A DNA stretch of 13,228 bases from JBFKMV01 sp041629655 (GTDB lineage Bacteria > Acidobacteriota > Polarisedimenticolia > Polarisedimenticolales > Polarisedimenticolaceae). The notes under the pieces were generated by a model that was not told the origin of the DNA, did not search any database, and saw only the letters and a program-made list of their open reading frames with translations. Numbering within the stretch: position 1 is the stretch's first letter; each line of letters begins with the position of its first letter. The stretch covers positions 1 to 13,228 of the forward strand of contig JBFKMV010000148.1 in assembly GCA_041629655.1 (NCBI GenBank), written 5' to 3'. A program made the translations under genes and the position numbers. Positions 7,755-13,228 of the stretch are shown here, piece after piece.

Positions 7755-9265
7755 CGCCGCCACCCCGCGCGGCCGTAGCGCTTCCACGCCGAGCCGCCGG
7801 CGCCGTCGCCCCCGGCGCGCCGGGCCTGCGCCGAGAGCATCTCCTGGCGCCGGAAGTGCGCCACGGCCGCGGCGACCACGGCGATCTCGTTGAGCCACGC
7901 GTCGTCGCTGGGCTGCAACAGCTCCGGGTGCTCGCCGAGGAAGCCGGTGTGCAGGTCGCCCGCGACGAACGCCGCGTGGTCCATGACCTTCTTGTGGAAG
8001 CTGATCGAGGTCTTGACGCCGTCGATGCGGTACTCGTCCAGCGCGCGGGCCATGCGCGAGATCGCCTCGGCGCGGTCGTGGCCCCAGGCCACGAGCTTGG
8101 AGATCAGCGGGTCGTAGTGCACCGGCACGGTGTAGCCGGCGTAGACCCCGCCGTCGTCGCGGACCCCGGGCCCGGTCGGCACGCGCAGCCCGCGGATCGT
8201 ACCCGGCGACGGCATGAAGTTGCGCGTCGGATCCTCGGCGATGATGCGGCACTCGATGGCGTGGCCGCGCAGCTCGACCTGGTCCTGTCGCAGCGGCAGC
8301 TTGCGCCCCGCCGCCACCGCGATCTGCGCCTTGACCAGGTCCAGCCCCACGCACATCTCGGTCACGGGGTGCTCGACCTGCAGCCGCGTGTTCATCTCCA
8401 TGAAGTAGAACGAGCCGTCGTCGGCGCGCAGGAACTCGACCGTGCCGGCGCCGACGTAGTCGACGGCCTGGGCGGCGCGCACCGCCAGCCCGCCGATCCG
8501 GGCCCGCGTCGCCTCGTCGACGACCGGCGACGGGCACTCCTCGATCAGCTTCTGGTGCCGGCGCTGGATCGAGCACTCGCGCTCGCCAAGGTGGATACAG
8601 TTGCCGTGGCCGTCGGCCAGCACCTGGACCTCGATGTGACGCGGACGCTCGACGAACTTCTCCAGGAACACCCGGTCGTCGCCGAACGCGGAACGCGCCT
8701 CTCCGCGGGCCTGCTCCAGCGCGCTGGCCAGCTTGCCCGCGCCGGGCACGACGCGCATGCCCTTGCCGCCCCCGCCGGCGGCCGCCTTGAGCAGCACCGG
8801 GTAGCCGATCTGCTCGGCGAGCGCGGCGACCTCGGCCACGTCGGCCGTCAGCGGCGGGGTGCCCGGCACCACCGGCACCTTGGCCTGCGTCATCAGCTTG
8901 CGGGCCTGCACCTTGTCGCCCATCGCCTCCATCGCCGCGGCCGGCGGGCCGATGAACACGATCCCCGCCTCGGCGCAGGCGCGCGGCAAGGCCGGGTTCT
9001 CGGCCAGGAAACCGTAGCCGGGGTGGATCGCCTCGGCGCCGGTGCGCCGGGCGGCCTCGATCACGCGGTCGATCCGCAGGTAGGACTCGGTCGAGGGCGG
9101 AGGCCCGATCAGGATCGCCTCGTGGGCGTAGCGCACGTGGAGCGCCTCGCGGTCGGCGTCGGAGTAGACCGCGACCGTACGGATCCCCAGCTCGTGGCAG
9201 GCGCGGATCACCCGCACGGCGATCTCGCCGCGGTTGGCGACCAGGATCTTCTTGAAACGCTTCAA
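7751..9265 (-). CDS. accC: Biotin carboxylase subunit of acyl-CoA (propionyl/acetyl-CoA) carboxylase
   Basis: ATP-grasp enzyme that carboxylates biotin on the carrier protein using ATP and bicarbonate. It has 504 residues, longer than the roughly 450 of typical AccC because of a C-terminal tail rich in Ala, Gly and Arg (about 470-504). Seen: FKKILVANRGEIAVRVIRAC at the N-terminus, HPGYGFLAEN at 81-90, the glycine loop AAAGGGGKGM at 161-170, ERECSIQRRHQKLIEE at 228-243, and the active-site strand EMNTRLQVEHPVTE (Glu290, Asn292, Arg294, Glu298), with Arg340 in IECRIIAEDP. The TTG at 9265 is chosen because it begins LKRFKKILVANRGE and follows GGGGGA; the frame continues upstream into the divergent glycosyltransferase. 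It shares an operon with the biotin carrier protein. Confidence 0.94.
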   Translation of the reverse strand: MKRFKKILVANRGEIAVRVIRACHELGIRTVAVYSDADREALHVRYAHEAILIGPPPSTESYLRIDRVIEAARRTGAEAIHPGYGFLAENPALPRACAEAGIVFIGPPAAAMEAMGDKVQARKLMTQAKVPVVPGTPPLTADVAEVAALAEQIGYPVLLKAAAGGGGKGMRVVPGAGKLASALEQARGEARSAFGDDRVFLEKFVERPRHIEVQVLADGHGNCIHLGERECSIQRRHQKLIEECPSPVVDEATRARIGGLAVRAAQAVDYVGAGTVEFLRADDGSFYFMEMNTRLQVEHPVTEMCVGLDLVKAQIAVAAGRKLPLRQDQVELRGHAIECRIIAEDPTRNFMPSPGTIRGLRVPTGPGVRDDGGVYAGYTVPVHYDPLISKLVAWGHDRAEAISRMARALDEYRIDGVKTSISFHKKVMDHAAFVAGDLHTGFLGEHPELLQPSDDAWLNEIAVVAAAVAHFRRQEMLSAQARRAGGDGAGGSAWKRYGRAGWRR

Positions 9266-9278
9266 GACCGGAATCCCC

Positions 9279-9301
9279 CGCTCGGGCGAGCGCCCATTAT
9301 G
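9279..9301 (-). promoter_or_regulatory. Candidate -10 box and leader hairpin of accC
   Basis: In the minus direction CATAAT (9296-9301, 5 of 6 to the -10 consensus) is followed by CGCTCG-CC-CGAGCG (9279-9292), a 6-bp inverted repeat just upstream of the accC ribosome binding site. No clear -35 is seen at normal spacing. The 88-bp divergent gap holds the signals for both accC and the glycosyltransferase. Confidence 0.3.
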
Positions 9302-9353
9302 ACCGATCCGGCCCCGCGGCGCTCGGTTAGACTGGCCTGCGGAGAGGAGCCCC

Positions 9354-10115
9354 ATGGCCAGAATCACGGGCGCGATCACGACGCTCAACGAGGAGTCGAA
9401 GGTCGCCGACTGCATCCGCTCGCTGCGCCGGGTGGCCGAGGAGATCGTCGTCGTCGACTCGCTGAGCGACGACCGCACGGTGGAGATCGCGCGTGCGCTC
9501 GGGGCGACGGTGGTGCTGCAGGAATACCTCGGCGACGGGCCGCAAAAGAACGTCGCCGTCGAGCGCGCCCGGAACGACTGGATCTTGAGCCTCGACGCCG
9601 ACGAGCGGCTGGACGACGAGGCCGTCGAGGCGATCCGGAGGCTCGAGCTGGGCGACGCCGGCCCGGCCGCCTACGGCTTTCGCCGCAAGAACCACATCGG
9701 CGGGCGCTGGATCCGCTGGGCCGGGTACTACCCCGACGTCGTCGGCCGGTTGTTCGACCGCCGGCGCACGCGCTGGAACGACGCCGCGGGCCACACCCGG
9801 CTGCGCCCGGCGGGGCTGGAGCTGCTGCGGGGCCACGTGCTGCACTTTGCCTTTCGCAACTACGACGACTTCGCCCAGCGCACCTTCAAGTACAGCGCCC
9901 GCGGCGCCGTGATGCTGGACGAGGCGGGCCGGCGCGCCGGGTTCGGATCGGCGCTGGCGCACGGGCTGGGGAACTTCCTCAAGCGCTACGTCGTGCAACG
10001 AGGCGTCCTCGGCGGGCTGGACGGCCTGACCGTGTCGGCGATCGCGGCCGCCGGCTCGTACCTCAAGTACGCGCGGCTGGCCGAGCTGCAACGCGAGCGG
10101 CGCGCGGGATCTTGA
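9354..10115 (+). CDS. Family-2 glycosyltransferase, WaaE/KdtX-like
   Basis: Cytoplasmic inverting glycosyltransferase of 253 residues that uses a nucleotide sugar, probably in lipopolysaccharide core or other surface-glycan synthesis. Seen: the GT-A nucleotide-binding start ITGAITTLNEESKVADCIRS (4-23), IVVVDSLSDDRTVEIA (31-46), QKNVAVERARNDWILSLDADER (64-85) with the DxD motif at 81-83, and FRRKNHIGGRWIRWAGYYPD at about 109-128, a hallmark of the WaaE-type family. The ATG follows GGAGAGGAG (9341-9349). The acceptor sugar cannot be told. It is divergent from accC and 65 bp upstream of the DGQHR gene on the same strand, so the two may be co-transcribed, but no functional link is obvious. Confidence 0.88.
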   Translation: MARITGAITTLNEESKVADCIRSLRRVAEEIVVVDSLSDDRTVEIARALGATVVLQEYLGDGPQKNVAVERARNDWILSLDADERLDDEAVEAIRRLELGDAGPAAYGFRRKNHIGGRWIRWAGYYPDVVGRLFDRRRTRWNDAAGHTRLRPAGLELLRGHVLHFAFRNYDDFAQRTFKYSARGAVMLDEAGRRAGFGSALAHGLGNFLKRYVVQRGVLGGLDGLTVSAIAAAGSYLKYARLAELQRERRAGS

Positions 10116-10139
10116 TCCGTGGCCGCCGCTGCCCGTAAT
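10112..10139 (+). promoter_or_regulatory. Weak candidate promoter of the DGQHR gene
   Basis: TTGATC (10112-10117, overlapping the glycosyltransferase stop), a 16-bp spacer and CGTAAT (10134-10139), each matching consensus at 4 of 6 positions. The segment GTAATCTC-N-CT downstream resembles the -10 region of the HU promoter. The match is weak. Confidence 0.25.
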
Positions 10140-10180
10140 CTCTCTGGCAACCGGGCCCGGGAACGTGGAGGGTGTCCGCG

Positions 10181-11305
10181 ATGCTCGCGATGCGCATGCG
10201 CCAGAAGGAGGCCGAGTTCTACTTCGTCAGCTACCCCGCGCGGGAGCTGCTCGATCACGTCCGCTTCGTGACGCGGTTCTACGGGGACCGCGGGGAGGTG
10301 GTCGGGGGGCACCGCCGCGCCGGGCCCGATGAGGTCGAGCGCTTCGTGCAGGCGATCGAGGGCAGCCAGAAGGCGTTCCAGCGCTCGCTCAACCGCCGCA
10401 AGGTGGGTCAGATCCGCGACTTCTACCGCAACGAGGTCAAGCAGCCGGTGATCCCGGGCGCGATCCTGCTGTTCACCGCCGAGGAGCTGCGCTGGCGCTC
10501 GATGCCGGGCCAGGACCGCGTCGGCTACCTGTCGGAGCCCGAGGACGGGTTCTTGATCATCGACGGCCAGCACCGGCTGGCCGGCCTGCATTTCTACGTG
10601 GACGAGCCCGACGCCGACCAGGAGGTCGAGGTGCCGTGCGTGATCTTCGACGGCACCACCGCCGACTTCGCCACTGAGATGTTCGTGATCATCAACTCGA
10701 CCCACACCCGCATCAACAAGTCGCACCTGGTGGATCTGTACGAGAAGATCGAGTGGGGCACGGACCTGGAGAAGAAGTACGCCGCGCGCGTCGTGCGCGC
10801 GCTGTACGAGGAAGGGGATTCGCCGCTCCAGTACCACATCAACATGCTCGGCGGGCGCTCGACGCAGGAGATGTGGATCAACCAGGCCCAGATGTTCGGC
10901 GAGATCTACCGCGTGATCCGCCGCGACGAGGCGATGTACTGCTTCCGCGACGGGCGCGGCTGGAGCCGCGACCGCGGCTACCGCTTCCTGCGCGACGTGT
11001 TCCGCGCCGCGCGCACCGCGCTACGCGACGGCTGGGGCGACAACAAGCGCTACATGGTCACACGCGACGTGACGCTCAAGGCGCTGGTGCGGGTGGCGGG
11101 CGACATCGCGAGCGTCTGGGGCAACGACTTCCCGATCGACTACGAGATGGGCGGGTTCCTGCAGGAGAAGCTGGCCCCGTGGTCGGAGCTCTCGCGCGAG
11201 TTCCGCCGCGAGGGCTTCTACGAGCGCTTCCCCGCGCGGGGGCAGGTCGAACGGGTGGAGAAGATCCGCAAGCGGCTGTGCCGGGAGGCGGGGATCCGGG
11301 GCTGA
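10181..11305 (+). CDS. Stand-alone DGQHR-domain protein (DndB-related)
   Basis: Protein of 374 residues with the DGQHR signature: FLIIDGQHRLAGLHFY, with DGQHR at 128-132. It is followed by VPCVIFDGTTADFATEMFVIINSTHTRINKSHLVDLY at about 155-190, where the INST-x-x-R/K-x-x-KS part is also typical. The family includes DndB, the regulator of DNA phosphorothioation, and proteins of 7-deazaguanine DNA-modification loci; its fold is related to ParB/sulfiredoxin. Most relatives have no known function. The ATG at 10181 is preferred over the in-frame GTG at 10172, because GGAGG (10167-10171) abuts the GTG but is 9 nt from the ATG. The N-terminus has no signal peptide or membrane segment. No dnd, dpd, nuclease, methylase or helicase genes lie nearby, so a role in DNA modification is only a possibility. 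Confidence 0.85.
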   Translation: MLAMRMRQKEAEFYFVSYPARELLDHVRFVTRFYGDRGEVVGGHRRAGPDEVERFVQAIEGSQKAFQRSLNRRKVGQIRDFYRNEVKQPVIPGAILLFTAEELRWRSMPGQDRVGYLSEPEDGFLIIDGQHRLAGLHFYVDEPDADQEVEVPCVIFDGTTADFATEMFVIINSTHTRINKSHLVDLYEKIEWGTDLEKKYAARVVRALYEEGDSPLQYHINMLGGRSTQEMWINQAQMFGEIYRVIRRDEAMYCFRDGRGWSRDRGYRFLRDVFRAARTALRDGWGDNKRYMVTRDVTLKALVRVAGDIASVWGNDFPIDYEMGGFLQEKLAPWSELSREFRREGFYERFPARGQVERVEKIRKRLCREAGIRG

Positions 11306-11324
11306 GCCTCGGCCCGGCTTAGCC
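11300..11324. terminator. Shared hairpin at the convergent gene ends
   Basis: GGCTGAGCC (11300-11308), a 7-nt loop and GGCTTAGCC (11316-11324) form a 9-bp stem with one G-U pair. The left arm contains the TGA of the DGQHR gene and the right arm contains the TAA (minus strand) of the MBL-fold gene. No T-tract follows on either strand, so it is at best a weak bidirectional terminator or a 3'-end stabiliser. Confidence 0.45.
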
Positions 11325-12020
11325 CTCCGTCCAGGCCGGCGCTTCCAGCGCCTCCGCGAGCGCGTCCTTGCCGCCCGTGAGCACCGGCTCGCCGTGGGAG
11401 GGCAGCAGCAGGTCGAAGTCGAGATCGAGCAGGGCCCGCAGCGAGGGCCGGAAACGCTCCCGGTAGACCCGCCGGCCCTGCTCGGTCTCGTCGGTCCAGG
11501 ACTCCGGCGCCACGCGCACGCGGCCGGCGCCCGCGCCGAGCACGGCGTCGGCGATGGCCAGCGCGCGGTGACCGGGGATGTGGAAGGCCACCTCGTCGCC
11601 GTCCAGGCCCTCGACCGAATGAGCGCCGATGCCGGCGGGCAGCGGATCGCCCGCGCTGAACACGTGCGTGGGCCGGCAGGACACGCGGTCCCGCGCGCCG
11701 GCGAGCACGTGCACCTCGGCGCCGGTGCGGCCGGCGTAGCGCTGGTAGACCTCGCGCGCGCTGCGGCCGTGGTGGGCGTTGGCAATCAGTACGACCACCG
11801 GCAGCCCCGAGCGTGTCACGTCGCGGTCCAGCGCGCCCCAGAACTTCTCGGCGTCGTCCGTGCCGGGCGGTGGCGCCAGCGGATCGATCAGCACGATCGC
11901 CTCGGTCTCGCGCTCCAGGTAGAGACAGGCCACCATCTCGCCCCAGGTCTTTCCGGGGACCCAGTCGGAGTGCGGCGCGGTCCAGCGCCAGAAACCCTCG
12001 GCGAGTTGCTGAACGTCCAT
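11319..12020 (-). CDS. Degenerate metallo-beta-lactamase-fold protein
   Basis: Protein of 233 residues with the MBL-fold layout: LYLERETEAIVLIDPLAPP at 33-51, VVVLIANAHHGRSAREVYQRY at 75-95, FHIPGHRALAIADAVLGAG near 147-165, and DFDLLLPSHGEPVLTGG at about 201-217. The zinc-binding HxHxDH motif is replaced by NAHHGR, so the first His, the Asp and the last His are absent. Catalysis of the normal two-zinc type is therefore doubtful. I recall similar 'WTAPHPEW...RSAREV' proteins from actinobacteria and other high-GC bacteria, so the change may be a family trait rather than decay. It starts only 3 nt after the pccB stop, with no clear ribosome binding site, so it is probably translated by coupling and may act with the carboxylase pathway, for example on acyl-CoA or as a binding protein. 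Confidence 0.75.
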   Translation of the reverse strand: MDVQQLAEGFWRWTAPHSDWVPGKTWGEMVACLYLERETEAIVLIDPLAPPPGTDDAEKFWGALDRDVTRSGLPVVVLIANAHHGRSAREVYQRYAGRTGAEVHVLAGARDRVSCRPTHVFSAGDPLPAGIGAHSVEGLDGDEVAFHIPGHRALAIADAVLGAGAGRVRVAPESWTDETEQGRRVYRERFRPSLRALLDLDFDLLLPSHGEPVLTGGKDALAEALEAPAWTEG

Positions 12021-12023
12021 CGG

Positions 12024-13228
<1,205 letters not shown>

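Noticed and set aside
7263..8576. 437-residue minus-strand frame ending in the biotin carrier
   Set aside because: Only the last 163 residues are a real protein. The earlier part is a shifted frame of accC, so this is not a fused subunit.
9265..9478. N-terminal extension of the biotin carboxylase
   Set aside because: The frame is open, but the family start is at 9265 and the extension overlaps the divergent glycosyltransferase gene.
7856..10138. 760-residue open frame on the plus strand
   Set aside because: It is antisense to accC and then a wrong frame of the glycosyltransferase; composition is low-complexity and no motif is seen.
10181..11305. Part of a DNA phosphorothioation or other defence system
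   Set aside because: The DGQHR motif suggests DndB, but no cysteine desulfurase, ATPase, nuclease or methylase gene lies in the window, so a system cannot be supported.

Overview
This 13.2 kb, very GC-rich window comes from a bacterial chromosome. Gene content and codon style suggest a deltaproteobacterial-type lineage (Myxococcota, Desulfobacterota, Binatota or similar). The support is a proteobacterial-type sigma-70 factor with a long non-conserved region, the rpsU-dnaG-rpoD macromolecular synthesis (MMS) operon, an Lgt of the 'GCLLAGCC' type, a PilZ protein, and a propionyl-CoA-carboxylase-type enzyme made of separate subunits. The lineage is an inference. There are no rRNA, tRNA, CRISPR or insertion-sequence features, and most of the window is core chromosome.

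Region 1 (1-5568, minus strand) is the MMS operon: rpsU (S21), dnaG (primase) and rpoD (housekeeping sigma), followed in the same direction by a Crp/Fnr-family regulator and lgt, which runs off the left edge. Upstream of rpsU are two sigma-70-like promoters, both with 17-bp spacers. A LexA/SOS-box-like inverted repeat lies between them, and a GC hairpin separates rpsU from dnaG. This resembles the classical E. coli arrangement (two promoters, LexA site, attenuator after rpsU), although the sequences differ.

Region 2 (5569-7262) holds larB (nickel-pincer cofactor synthesis, minus strand), divergent from a small PilZ-domain protein (plus). Next comes an HU-family DNA-binding protein (plus) with a clear promoter and a strong intrinsic terminator.

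Region 3 (7263-13228) is an acyl-CoA carboxylase region. A biotin carboxylase and a biotin carrier protein overlap by 4 nt (minus strand). The carboxyltransferase beta subunit (pccB, N-terminus off the right edge) lies 2.8 kb away and is followed by a degenerate metallo-beta-lactamase-fold protein. Between the two carboxylase parts sits an opposite-strand pair: a family-2 glycosyltransferase of the WaaE type and a stand-alone DGQHR-domain protein related to DndB. The DGQHR protein is the least explained gene and the best candidate for new biology. No other DNA-modification or defence genes are visible beside it, so no complete new system can be claimed here.

The long open frames on the strand opposite rpoD, dnaG, crp and accC are GC-rich shadows and were not annotated. 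Non-ATG starts are common: lgt, larB, pilZ and the biotin carrier use GTG, and dnaG and accC use TTG.
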